This document shows, piece by piece, positions 55,373 to 64,000 of a stretch of 64,000 nucleotides of DNA. Position 1 is the stretch's first letter, and the number at the start of each line of letters is the position of its first letter. The stretch is from Adhaeribacter aerolatus (GTDB lineage: Bacteria; Bacteroidota; Bacteroidia; Cytophagales; Hymenobacteraceae). Location of the stretch: contig NZ_BJYS01000037.1 in NCBI RefSeq assembly GCF_007991635.1, forward strand, positions 20,774 through 84,773, given 5' to 3'. The translations under genes and the position numbers were made by a program. Under the pieces are notes generated by a model. It did not search any database. It saw only the letters and a list, made by a program, of their open reading frames with translations, and was not told the DNA's origin.

Positions 55373-56998
55373 TTACCAACCTGCATTTTGAGGTAACAGG
55401 TTCGGGTTCATATTATACTCATCCCACGGTACCGGATAGGTATGATCGGGATTTTTCTTCTGATAATTCCAGTTTACCCCCGCCCAGGTGGCCGTTACTA
55501 AATTATTGTTGGTAATATGACGATATTTCATACCGGGGGCCGGTTTTAAATCTTTCAGAATATCCTGGGCAATATCCCATCTTCTGATATCATAAAAGTG
55601 CCATCCTTCTAAAGCCAGTTCCACGGTGCGTTCATGCCTAACTGCTTTGCGCATGGCGGCCTGATCGCTTACATTTACCCCCACCGCTTGCAAAGTTGGC
55701 TGGTTGGCCCGGGCTCTTACATCGTTAATGGCCTTAACCGCAGAAGCATCAATCTGGCCCAGTTCAATTTTAGCTTCGGCATACATTAATAATACATCGG
55801 CATACCGTATAATCATGTAATTCAGGGCATTATTCGTAAGCTTGGTAACATCTTCGGGGTTCGTATACTTTTTCATTAAGAACCCGGTTTGGTTTCCCCG
55901 GATTAGGGCGGCTACCTCGTCTTTTGTTTTGGAACCTACTCGTACATCGTGCGGCTTGGTTTGTCCCCATAAAACATCGGCATAGGCACCGGTTTTAAAT
56001 AAGGGCAACCAAATAGTAGCTTGTAATCTTTGGTCCCGGTTGCGGTAAGGATCTTCCGGATTGAAAGTAGGATCAGCCGAAATAGGCAGGCCGTTAATAG
56101 TTTCATATTCATCTACCAGCAAGGAAGTTGGGTTCATGTTTAGATTGGCCGTTTGGTTGGTAATACCATAGGGTGCTACTACGTTCATAAAATTATGCCC
56201 GGTAGTTTCGGTATAGATGTACTCCAGAATAACTTCCGGATTATTATACTCACTGCTGTATTTAAACAAATCGGCATAATTGCCCATTAAGGAATACTGA
56301 TTTAAGTCCATTACGGCTTTGGCGGCATCTGCCGCTTTTTGGTACTGTTTCGACCAAAGCATAGCCCGCGCTTTCCAGGCCAGGGCGGCACCTTTGGTTA
56401 TCCGGCCTTTATCTTTACCGGTATACACCTTCGGTAAAATATTAGCAGCTTCAGTCAGTTCGGTTTCAATAAAATCCAGTACTACCTGCTTGCTTGTCCG
56501 GGAAATAGTAGAGGCCTCGGCAACACTTAATTCTTCGGTAAAGAAAGGTACATCGCCAAAATAGTTTACCAGAAACGTATAATTTACCGCCCGTATAAAT
56601 CTGGCTTCCGCAGTTAACCTCGCCATCATTTCGGGCGATATTTTATCGGCCGGAACGGTATTTACATCTTTCAGAAAACGGTTAGCGGCTGAAACTGCCC
56701 GGAAATGGTTGTTCCACCAGTTATTAATGATGGCCGAAGTAACCTGTACCTGACCATTGGTGATTACATTGCCGCCAACATACGGTTCTACCGAGTGTTC
56801 CGTATTGTTGTCCATAAACACCTGGTTTATCTTCGGTAAGAAGGTATAAAGGGCATTAACGGCAATTTCTGCTTCCGCTCCATCCTGCCAGAAAATTCCC
56901 GGGTTTAGGGTTGTTACTGGTTTTTTATCTAATAAATCATCTTCACAGCCAACCAGCGTAGAACAGAGGGTTAATAGAAGTATATATATCTTTTTCAT
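55373..56998 (-). CDS. SusD/RagB-family glycan-binding lipoprotein (pair 4)
   Basis: 541-residue SusD-like lipoprotein. The signal ends LVGC followed by Glu-Asp-Asp (CEDDLLDKKP), the clearest surface-export signal in the window. SusD blocks: LTAEARFIRAVNYTFLVNYFGD, YMIIRYADVLLMYAEAKIELGQ, INDVRARAN and VRHERTVELALEGWHFYDIRRWD. It follows its SusC partner by 110 bp and ends at a long hairpin. It should bind an oligosaccharide from the same polymer or from a different section of it. Confidence 0.95.
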   Translation of the reverse strand: MKKIYILLLTLCSTLVGCEDDLLDKKPVTTLNPGIFWQDGAEAEIAVNALYTFLPKINQVFMDNNTEHSVEPYVGGNVITNGQVQVTSAIINNWWNNHFRAVSAANRFLKDVNTVPADKISPEMMARLTAEARFIRAVNYTFLVNYFGDVPFFTEELSVAEASTISRTSKQVVLDFIETELTEAANILPKVYTGKDKGRITKGAALAWKARAMLWSKQYQKAADAAKAVMDLNQYSLMGNYADLFKYSSEYNNPEVILEYIYTETTGHNFMNVVAPYGITNQTANLNMNPTSLLVDEYETINGLPISADPTFNPEDPYRNRDQRLQATIWLPLFKTGAYADVLWGQTKPHDVRVGSKTKDEVAALIRGNQTGFLMKKYTNPEDVTKLTNNALNYMIIRYADVLLMYAEAKIELGQIDASAVKAINDVRARANQPTLQAVGVNVSDQAAMRKAVRHERTVELALEGWHFYDIRRWDIAQDILKDLKPAPGMKYRHITNNNLVTATWAGVNWNYQKKNPDHTYPVPWDEYNMNPNLLPQNAGW

Positions 56999-57108
56999 TA
57001 TATCTTTTTCAATTTATCTTTTTTAATATCCAGCAAACTTAGAATGAATCGGTTCAGGCTTCGGGAGAAACCATTTACTTATTTATTCTGATAGCTTAAA
57101 CAGGAGTT

Positions 57109-60100
57109 TTATAATTGAATATTAACACCAAAATTGAAGGTTTTCAGCTGGGCGGGGTAAATGTGGCGGGTAGCATTAGAATCGCCACTAATTAATCCTT
57201 GCCAGGCACCAGAAACAGGAGCATCTTCCGGATCTACACCCCAATTTTTCATCAGGCTGGAAATGGTTAGCAAGTTGGTGCCACTGAAATAAACCCGAAC
57301 TTTATTTAAAGCAATGCGCTGGGTTAAGGTAGTGGGCAGCGTATAACCAAAAACCAAAGATTTTAACCGGAAATAATCGGCGTTGTGCACATCTTTGGAG
57401 TTTGGCTCCAGGTTATTATTGGCCTGCCAAAGCGGCCGGGAAAAATAGACATCGGTATCGCCTTCCTTGGTCCAGTAGTTGTTCCGGAAGTAAGTAATAA
57501 TTGGGCTGTTGTTATATTGACCAACCTCACCAATGGTGCCGGTAATTACGGTTTGTACCTTGGCAGCCCCATTCCAGAGCATATTTAAATCGAAACCTTT
57601 CCAATCGGCGCCTAAATTTAAATTAAAGGTGTATTTGGGCGTGCGGTCGCCTAAATATTGGAAGTCATTATTGGGGTCGATTTTACCATCCTGGTTAACG
57701 TCCTCAAATTTATAATCGCCGGCCCCGATTTGTTTTGCCCAGGCTTCTACGTTAGCCGAACTCTTGGCTTCATCATCAGTCTGGTAAATGCCTACCGTTT
57801 TATAACCTCTTATGGCGTATAAAGGAGTGCCTTCGGCCCGGTAATACATACCATTCAGAACGGTTATGCCTAAGCCAGCATAATCAACTAATTTATCTTC
57901 TACGCTGGCCACCCCGGCGCCAAGGTTATAATTCAAACCGTTCACAGAAGACCGCCAGCTGGTACTGAACTCCCAGCCTTTGTTGTTAATTACCCCGGCA
58001 TTGGTTTTAGCTGCATTTAAGCCAATTACCCCCGGAATAGGAAGGTCGAGCAGAATGCCATTGGTAGTCTTATCAAAAACATCAAAAGTTACATTAAGCT
58101 TATTTTGCAGGAAAGCTAAATCTACGCCGGCATCATGCTGGGTAACTTTTTCCCAGGATAAGTTTTCCGAAGCCATGTTGTTCTGGATAACGGTATTTAC
58201 CACATATTCTCCTCCCGGACCAGTTGTGAAACCATAGCCCTGGCTTAAAGCTAATTGGGGTATATAGGCATAGTTCCCGATGCCATCGTGGCTACCGGTT
58301 TGGCCATACGAATACCGGATTTTGAAATCGTTGACCACAGTGGCAAATTTCTCCCAGAAACTTTCGCCGGATACGCGCCACGCAAGTGCTGCCCCCGGAA
58401 ACTGGCTGTATTTTCTTCCGGTCGGGAAACGGGATGAACCATCAGAACGTAAGCTTACTTCCGCAAAATACCGGTCGTCGAAATTATACCCTACTCTGCC
58501 AAAATAAGAGCGCAGCCCCCATTCATTTAATCCATTCCGGATAGTATAATTCTCCTGCGTACCCGTGCCAATATTAATAATTTCGTTATTAAAGAAATTC
58601 TGGCCTAACATGTCCTGCCATTCATCTTTAAATTCTTCCACGGCATACCCGGCTAAAGCCGATATATTATGCCGTTTAAAAGATTTCTGGTAGTTGGCGA
58701 GCAAGTTTAAAGTAGTGCGGGTAACATCGCCGTTATTAAAATAAAGCGAGTTGTTATTATAGGCTGCAAAACCTAAATTCCACTTGGGTATATTATAACT
58801 TTCTCTTTCCGAAGTATTCTGAACGCCATACTTCCCTGTAAATGTTAATCCCTCCACCGGTTCCCAATCCAGGCCGGCATCAATGGTATAAAAACGAGGG
58901 GTATTTTTCCGAAGCCCCATATAATCGGTATCTGCCTCTAACCTTGGATTGGTCTTGCGGGCGCCTTTGGGGATATAATTGCCATCGGCATCGTAAATAA
59001 GCCCGCCGCCTAATCCGTATTTTTGGGTTTGGTTGTGCAGACCCTGAATGGCTTCATATTCAGCAAATCCGGTAGCCTGGGTTTTTCTTTCTGCGTTTTG
59101 ATAATAGAGATTTAAGTGCGCATTTAAGGTTTTATGCAGCTTAAAATTATTATTCAAACGCAGGTTTATTCTTTCGTACGTTCTTTCCCAAATCAGGCCT
59201 TCCTGGTAAAAATAAGATACGTTAGCCATTGACTGAACAAAATCTCCGCCTCCGGTTAGGGTAAGGGAATGGCGCGTTTGGGGTGCCGTCCGGTAAATAT
59301 CCCGCATATTATAAGAAGCCGCCGGAAATTTAATCGGGTCGGTTTCCATTCCTGCCAGGTAATCCTGAATTTCCTGTTCGGTGTAGGTTGGTAAGCTAGA
59401 GTTGGGATTTCGCTTCTTCTGATTGGCCGCTAATACATTTCGGTATCTCAGGTATTCTTCTGTATTCATAAAGTCGGGTAATACGGTCGGGTCCTGTAAG
59501 CCGTAAACCCCTTCGTAATTAATTTTCAAGGGTCCCTTTTTACCTTTTTTGGTGGTAATCAGAATAATGCCGTTCGCCCCGCGAGAACCATAAATAGCCG
59601 TGGACGCTGCATCTTTCAGAATAGAAACGCTCTCTACCGAATTTGGATCAATATCATTGAGCGATTGTACCTGGCCGTCAACCAGCACCAAGGGTTCGCT
59701 GCCGTTCACCGAAGATATTCCCCGGATCTGCATCTGTATTTTATTATTACCGGGCTGACCGCCGTTATCCAGAACGGTTAAACCAGGGGCTACGCCTTGC
59801 AGCACTTTTCTTAAATCGCCGGAAGGAGCTTGTTCTGTTAACTCCTTGCCGCTAACCGAAGCTACCGCCGTTGTTAAAGACGTCTTTTTCTGGGTGCCAT
59901 ACCCCACCACTACCACTTCTTCCAGGGCTTTGGCATCTGGTAATAACTTTACGGAGAAGATAGTTTGTCCGTTAAGAGGTATTTCCTGGGTTACAAATCC
60001 GATAAAAGAGAAAATAAGGGTACCATTTTGGTCGGGAACGGAAAGGGAAAAAGTACCATCAAAATTAGTTGTAGTTCCTAAATTAGTGCCTTTAACCAAA

Positions 60101-60327
60101 ACGCTAACCCCCGGCAAACCAGCACCGGTATTATCGGTAACTTTACCTTTAACTAAAAAATCTGCCTGTTGCATTATTGCACCTCCAAAAAGAGTTGCTA
60201 CTGGCGAATAAGCCAGCGTATTTTTACTTTTGGCATATAACAATGCTGTTCCGGGGCTAAAAATATTACCCTGCGAAATGCATACCGTTATACCTAGCGC
60301 TAAAAATCGTTTGTAGTTATTTTTCAT
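57109..60327 (-). CDS. SusC-family TonB-dependent transporter (pair 4)
   Basis: 1072-residue transporter. CarboxypepD_reg domain at about 57-135 (GTTTNFDGTFSLSV), linker EEVVVVGYGTQKK, plug with LVLVDGQVQS and YGSRGANGIILITTK, then a barrel. No STN domain. It is preceded by 296 bp without a gene and, upstream on the same strand, the SGSH-like sulfatase at 60624. Together with the SusD at 55373 it makes the fourth complete import pair. Confidence 0.96.
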   Translation of the reverse strand: MKNNYKRFLALGITVCISQGNIFSPGTALLYAKSKNTLAYSPVATLFGGAIMQQADFLVKGKVTDNTGAGLPGVSVLVKGTNLGTTTNFDGTFSLSVPDQNGTLIFSFIGFVTQEIPLNGQTIFSVKLLPDAKALEEVVVVGYGTQKKTSLTTAVASVSGKELTEQAPSGDLRKVLQGVAPGLTVLDNGGQPGNNKIQMQIRGISSVNGSEPLVLVDGQVQSLNDIDPNSVESVSILKDAASTAIYGSRGANGIILITTKKGKKGPLKINYEGVYGLQDPTVLPDFMNTEEYLRYRNVLAANQKKRNPNSSLPTYTEQEIQDYLAGMETDPIKFPAASYNMRDIYRTAPQTRHSLTLTGGGDFVQSMANVSYFYQEGLIWERTYERINLRLNNNFKLHKTLNAHLNLYYQNAERKTQATGFAEYEAIQGLHNQTQKYGLGGGLIYDADGNYIPKGARKTNPRLEADTDYMGLRKNTPRFYTIDAGLDWEPVEGLTFTGKYGVQNTSERESYNIPKWNLGFAAYNNNSLYFNNGDVTRTTLNLLANYQKSFKRHNISALAGYAVEEFKDEWQDMLGQNFFNNEIINIGTGTQENYTIRNGLNEWGLRSYFGRVGYNFDDRYFAEVSLRSDGSSRFPTGRKYSQFPGAALAWRVSGESFWEKFATVVNDFKIRYSYGQTGSHDGIGNYAYIPQLALSQGYGFTTGPGGEYVVNTVIQNNMASENLSWEKVTQHDAGVDLAFLQNKLNVTFDVFDKTTNGILLDLPIPGVIGLNAAKTNAGVINNKGWEFSTSWRSSVNGLNYNLGAGVASVEDKLVDYAGLGITVLNGMYYRAEGTPLYAIRGYKTVGIYQTDDEAKSSANVEAWAKQIGAGDYKFEDVNQDGKIDPNNDFQYLGDRTPKYTFNLNLGADWKGFDLNMLWNGAAKVQTVITGTIGEVGQYNNSPIITYFRNNYWTKEGDTDVYFSRPLWQANNNLEPNSKDVHNADYFRLKSLVFGYTLPTTLTQRIALNKVRVYFSGTNLLTISSLMKNWGVDPEDAPVSGAWQGLISGDSNATRHIYPAQLKTFNFGVNIQL

Positions 60328-60623
60328 AAGCGTGATGGGTATAGTTTTATTAATTAATTTTAAGGGCTTCGCTTAACAGAACTCGATTTATGTTCTATTA
60401 TTTGTTTTAAATACATTTCAGGCTTTTCTGGTTTAACCGATATAAATTGCTTTCGAATTTAAGCAGTTATCATGTTTTCTTTTATCAGTTTAAGAGAAGC
60501 TAATCATTATCAAAACTTAACTTTTTAAGCTGCTCCGTCAGATTCCAGATAAGTATTATTAAAACTTAAATTTTTGCACCTGCCAGCGCCAAAATGCTTT
60601 TATATAAGGAAGAACCGAGGGTA

Positions 60624-62105
60624 TTAGTTTTTCTTCTTTCCTCCGTAATAAGGATAGGTATCAAAAATATCCTGTTTGGTGCCTAACAAGGGATCTTGGG
60701 TGTCCCGGCGCCATTGGTCCAGCTCCCCTTTCAAACTTTGAATAATTTTTACGTTTGCGGGCGCTTCCGCTACATTGTGCAGTTGGTCTTTATCGTTCTG
60801 CAGTATATATAATTCCCGGGCAGGTCGTTTTTCCAGGCTTGCGGCTACCCATTTGGCTGCGGCTGCATTGTTCCGGTTTTCTATCAGAAATTTCTTGCTC
60901 CCACCGTTATCAATGTCGCCAAACGGCGACGGGGGCACCGTTAAGTTTGGGTTGCCGGCCGGCCATCTGTCGGGCCGAAGATTTTCGATGTAGAGATAGT
61001 CTTTTGTTCTGATTGCCCTAACCGGATAACTTAAATTATTATCCCGTACAGAGGCATGCCGTTCCCGTTCCAGAAAAACCTGACCGTACCTTTTGTCTTG
61101 CTGGTTCTTTTGCAAAAGCGGGAGCAACGATTTTCCAGTCATCGGATCGGTAGTTTTTAGGCCGGCAACCTCCAGTATGGTAGGAGCAATGTCGGCAAGT
61201 GTTACAAATTCGTTGTAATATTTCCCTTTCCCGAAGTGATTTCCCCAGCTCATGACCAAAGGAATATTACTACCCGAATCATAAACATTCGCTTTTGCCC
61301 GCGGAAAAGGCATACCATTATCGGAGGTTACGATAATTAAGGTATTATTATAAAGTCCTTTTTGTTTTAATAATTTTACAGCTTCTTCTATGGTCTGGTC
61401 GAACCGTTTAACCTCGGCCAGGTAGTCCATCAAATCTTCCCGTACGGCGGCATTATCCGGCAACCAGCCCGGTACTTTTATTTCAGCTTTATTTATTTCG
61501 GTCTTATTTTTTAATTCTGCTTCGTAAGGCCGGTGCGGATCGCTGGGACCCAGCCAAAAGCAAAATGGTTTACCGGCCGGCAATTTTGCTATAAATTCAG
61601 CAAAGTTTTTAAATGCCGGTCCGGCTGGGTTTTCCTGGTATCCGCCCGGAAGTGCTTGCCCGGGACCCCAGCCCTTTCCGGTCAAACCTACTGTGTAACC
61701 GGCTCGGGCTAAGGTGCGGGTATAGTTCGGGAATTTGGCTGGCAGGGTTCCCCAAAGGTTGCCACCTTCTTCCAGTTGGTGCGGGTATTTTCCGGTCAGG
61801 ATGCTGGCCCGGGAAGGGGAACAGGAGGAAGCAGTACAAAAAGCGTTATTAAAAACAACCCCGCTGGCCGCAACGGCATCAATACCCGGCGTTCTAATAG
61901 CTTTTTCGCCATAAACCCCGGCATGTTTCGACATATCATCGGCAATGATAAGCAGTATGTTTTCCTGCTCTTTCTGTTTCTGGGCAATGCCATTCTTTCC
62001 GTTTGGGCTTGAAAATAGCAGATAAACAATGGGTAAAAACAGCAGTACACTCGCTGAAAAAAGCTTATTTTTAAAAGCGTTTAAGTCTGCAAATAAATTT
62101 TTCAT
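60624..62105 (-). CDS. Sulfatase, SGSH-like, paralogue of the window-edge gene
   Basis: 493-residue S1 sulfatase with an N-terminal hydrophobic segment (LFSASVLLFLPIVYLLFSS), so exported or membrane anchored. ADDMS near residues 55-59, SSCSPSRASILTG with Cys95. The later segment TSDNGMPFPRAKANVYDSG and preceding KRFDQTIEEAVKLLKQKGLYNNTLI track human SGSH (heparan N-sulfatase) closely. It also shares GKGWGPG and NPAGPAF with the gene at 1-1004, so the two are paralogues. It may remove N- or O-sulfate from a terminal hexosamine. It could be the first gene of the SusC/SusD pair 4 unit. Confidence 0.92.
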   Translation of the reverse strand: MKNLFADLNAFKNKLFSASVLLFLPIVYLLFSSPNGKNGIAQKQKEQENILLIIADDMSKHAGVYGEKAIRTPGIDAVAASGVVFNNAFCTASSCSPSRASILTGKYPHQLEEGGNLWGTLPAKFPNYTRTLARAGYTVGLTGKGWGPGQALPGGYQENPAGPAFKNFAEFIAKLPAGKPFCFWLGPSDPHRPYEAELKNKTEINKAEIKVPGWLPDNAAVREDLMDYLAEVKRFDQTIEEAVKLLKQKGLYNNTLIIVTSDNGMPFPRAKANVYDSGSNIPLVMSWGNHFGKGKYYNEFVTLADIAPTILEVAGLKTTDPMTGKSLLPLLQKNQQDKRYGQVFLERERHASVRDNNLSYPVRAIRTKDYLYIENLRPDRWPAGNPNLTVPPSPFGDIDNGGSKKFLIENRNNAAAAKWVAASLEKRPARELYILQNDKDQLHNVAEAPANVKIIQSLKGELDQWRRDTQDPLLGTKQDIFDTYPYYGGKKKN

Positions 62106-62609
62106 TTTGTGCTGGAAAATATTGGTAAATGAGCCAGCATCGAAATAATTTATTCCACTCGTATAATCCGGTATATTATTTCTGACGCAATCGTAAAATG
62201 GTCAAAAATATTAAACCTCATCAATTCAGGTTATATTTATGTTATTTAAGTTTTGTTTGCAGTAGGTATGCATAAAACCGCTAGTAATTCTTCTTAATCA
62301 ACAGCATCCAGTAAGTATTCCGGAAAAAGGATCTGGGTAAGAATAAGAATACAATCATCCGCAAACCTTGGCCTTCATTAATCTGGCTGTAACCTGCAAT
62401 TATAATTTTACTTGATTCTTTAAAGCGGCTGTTTAAAATGACCAGATATTGTATAAAGTCTTAAACCTTAAAATCACGCTCGAATTTGTTACAGTACTTT
62501 TTCGAGGCTGTTCAAGACATTTATAATATCCGCAAGTGGCAGTTTGAAGAGAGTGAATGGCTAGGCACCTACTCCGGAATTACAGTTAGAATGGGAATAG
62601 GTTTCACCA
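62106..62609. other. Intergenic, possible decayed gene end
   Basis: 504 bp between the SGSH-like sulfatase start and a convergent-ending small gene. Most is AT-rich promoter-like DNA. A plus-strand frame of about 47 codons without a start, ending TAA at 62615-62617, reads plausibly as protein and may be the remnant of a lost gene. No hairpin with a T tract was noticed. Confidence 0.4.
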
Positions 62610-62617
62610 CTAAATAA
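62477..62617 (+). pseudogene. Possible C-terminal gene remnant
   Basis: An open stretch with no start codon reads LLQYFFEAVQDIYN ... EESEWLGTYSGITVRMGIG and ends at TAA 62615-62617. Composition looks protein-like, but no family is recognised. It overlaps the end of the convergent small gene by 8 bp. Low confidence: chance open frame is a real alternative. Confidence 0.2.
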
Positions 62618-62885
62618 TACCATCCGGGTACCAATTCTCTAAATACTCAACCATTTCTTTTTCGGCTGGTATCAGGTGCTGGTTGGCATCGGTTACGGGG
62701 TAAGCGTATTTTTCGGCATTATATTTTTTGATGGGTGTTGCGTAGGTAGAATAAGTTTTTTCAACGGCCTGGTAAACTCCTCCCCCTTCGCCTAAGGTAT
62801 ATGTTTTGGGATAACCTAAAGCAGTATCAACCATAGTACAAAAAGCTTCTGCTTCTTCTCTCAAGTTAAAAACGATGTATTTCAT
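62610..62885 (-). CDS. Small protein of unknown function
   Basis: 91 residues, soluble, no signal peptide or membrane helix. Starts MKYIVFNLREEAEAFCTMVDTALGYP and is rich in Tyr and Glu (VYQAVEKTYSTYATPIKKY). The content looks like a real protein with a mixed alpha/beta character, and similar short proteins occur in Bacteroidota and prophage-like regions, but I assign no function. It is isolated on the minus strand. Confidence 0.65.
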   Translation of the reverse strand: MKYIVFNLREEAEAFCTMVDTALGYPKTYTLGEGGGVYQAVEKTYSTYATPIKKYNAEKYAYPVTDANQHLIPAEKEMVEYLENWYPDGII

Positions 62886-63156
62886 AACAAACCAAGTAAA
62901 TAGAATAGCCTTCTACGGTGTAAATAGCATTAGGTATTAATAATATAAACAAAAATTAAATATTTACCAATATTTATTAAAAAAATTTTAAAAAAGCCAT
63001 CCTTTCTAACCCTTTTTCTATGCGGTAATGGACAAATTAAAAATTCCGCTTAAGTCTACTGCTTATTCTTATTGCTACTCTTGCAGATTTTGTGCCATAA
63101 GTTTATTTAACCGGCTTTAGAACAGATTAAAGTAAAATCAAGTATATACTAAAATT

Positions 63157-63405
63157 ATGAAAAAGTATAAAGTTTTAACAACCGATTCGGCCGAATCTTT
63201 TGAGATAGATTTGAACCAGTTAGCTAAACAAGGCTGGAAGGTGGTTTCGGCAAACTTAACGAATAATGGGGCGGATAACCTGCCGCTTTTTTTTGCCCTG
63301 CTCGTAACCAACGGAACTGATTTAGTACTAAAAGAATTGCTGGAAGAAAATATTGATGAACTAAACAATCCGGAAAATATTGGTTTAAGTCCTTCGGATA
63401 ATTAA
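63157..63405 (+). CDS. Small DUF4177-like protein
   Basis: 82 residues. KKYKVLTTDSAESFEIDLNQLAKQGWKVVSAN has the pattern of DUF4177, small single-domain proteins beginning with a Tyr-Lys-Val strand and a conserved Leu-Asn-x-Leu-x-x-x-Gly-Trp-x-Val. Function of the family is not known. The C-terminus is acidic (ELLEENIDELNNPENIG). Isolated; no evident link to the glycan genes. Confidence 0.7.
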   Translation: MKKYKVLTTDSAESFEIDLNQLAKQGWKVVSANLTNNGADNLPLFFALLVTNGTDLVLKELLEENIDELNNPENIGLSPSDN

Positions 63406-63669
63406 AGCCGAGTCTAGAACGCCTTAAATTTATCCTTTATCCATCTATCACAATCACGCTCGTTCATGGTCTTTCCGTAACAGTTGCTGGCTGGTTATAG
63501 CATCATGTTATGGGTTTAAGCTATACGGGCCATCGTTAAACAAACCTTTTATTCTCATTCTGTACAAGTAAATACATAAATTCATAAAAAAGTATTATTC
63601 AACAAGAAACAAAACCTGAATATTTACGTGAAACTTAACTTGTCATTATTATACTTAATATGAAGTTTT

Positions 63670-63891
63670 ATGTATGATATCGAAAAAGACTTCGTGTTCT
63701 TTCTGGAGAATGAGAATCAGTTGAAGAACACTTATAAAGACCAGTATATTCTGATAAGGGAACAAAGAGTAGTAGAAGGTTTTAACTCTTTTTTTGCCGC
63801 TTACAAGAGAGGGCTGGAATTATTTGCCCAGGATAAACTCTGTATTCAGCATTGCGACCCGCACAAAAAATTAAGCTGGATAAACCGGTAA
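63670..63891 (+). CDS. Small DUF5678-like protein
   Basis: 73 residues, soluble. FFLENENQLKNTYKDQYILIREQRVVEGFNSFF followed by AYKRGLELF and LCIQHC fits the short family in which a 'Tyr-x-x-Lys/Gln-Tyr-Ile' strand and an 'Ala-Tyr-x-x-Gly' helix precede an Ile-Gln-x-Cys end (DUF5678-like). Function unknown; family assignment is from memory of the pattern. No upstream operon partner in view. Confidence 0.6.
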   Translation: MYDIEKDFVFFLENENQLKNTYKDQYILIREQRVVEGFNSFFAAYKRGLELFAQDKLCIQHCDPHKKLSWINR

Positions 63892-64000
63892 CCCCCTTAT
63901 TTATAAAGCCAGCTACTCTCTTTCAAAATAAAACCTTTTTCCAACTTATCTTTTCAAGAAATTTTTCTGAGTACGTTTCCCTGATTAAATCTTCTCATGT

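Overview
The window looks like a carbohydrate-utilisation island from a Bacteroidota bacterium, most likely a Cytophagales/Hymenobacteraceae-type genome. The reasons are four SusC/SusD pairs, lipoprotein SusDs with acidic residues after the lipid-anchored cysteine, start codons without Shine-Dalgarno sequences, AT-rich intergenic DNA and moderate-GC genes. No rRNA, tRNA, CRISPR array, integrase or transposase was seen. Genus assignment is inference.

Layout. 1-16.1 kb (minus strand): two SusC/SusD pairs interleaved with five sulfatases, the first truncated by the window edge. 16.1-23.4 kb (minus): a 1.3 kb gene-free stretch, a membrane acetyltransferase related to HGSNAT, a large Tat-exported PhoD-like phosphoesterase, a DMT/GRP-like transporter and a DeoR-family regulator. 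23.7-35.8 kb (plus): a tight operon for galactosamine/tagatose-phosphate catabolism (AgaS, two PfkB kinases, a class II ketose-bisphosphate aldolase). It continues without a clear break into three exported Amidohydro_2 proteins and three Tat-exported Gfo/Idh/MocA proteins, one of which is clearly GH109-like. 36.0-48.1 kb (minus): an exported PHP/CehA-McbA-type metallohydrolase, a second GH109-like protein, a third SusC/SusD pair and a non-SusC TonB-dependent receptor. 48.4-49.6 kb (plus): a fourth exported amidohydrolase. 49.8-62.1 kb (minus): an ADPRibase-Mn-type phosphoesterase, an SGSH-like sulfatase, a PhoD-like phosphatase, a frameshifted purple-acid-phosphatase-like gene, the fourth SusC/SusD pair and another SGSH-like sulfatase. 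The last 1.9 kb holds three small genes of unknown function.

How it may work together (inference). SusC/SusD pairs bind and import oligosaccharides. Periplasmic or surface sulfatases remove O- and possibly N-sulfate. The HGSNAT-like protein could N-acetylate exposed amino groups across the inner membrane. GH109-like enzymes release alpha-linked N-acetylhexosamine, most likely GalNAc. The sugar enters through the DMT-type transporter, is phosphorylated, and passes through AgaS to tagatose-6-phosphate, tagatose-1,6-bisphosphate and triose phosphates. The DeoR regulator probably acts at a 22-bp palindrome in the divergent promoter region. The set resembles the exo-acting lysosomal heparan sulfate pathway (SGSH, IDS, GNS and HGSNAT relatives) connected to galactosamine catabolism. 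No polysaccharide lyase, no other glycoside hydrolase family and no recognisable cytosolic GalNAc-6-phosphate deacetylase was found. Four exported amidohydrolases and five phosphoesterases/metallohydrolases have no assigned step.
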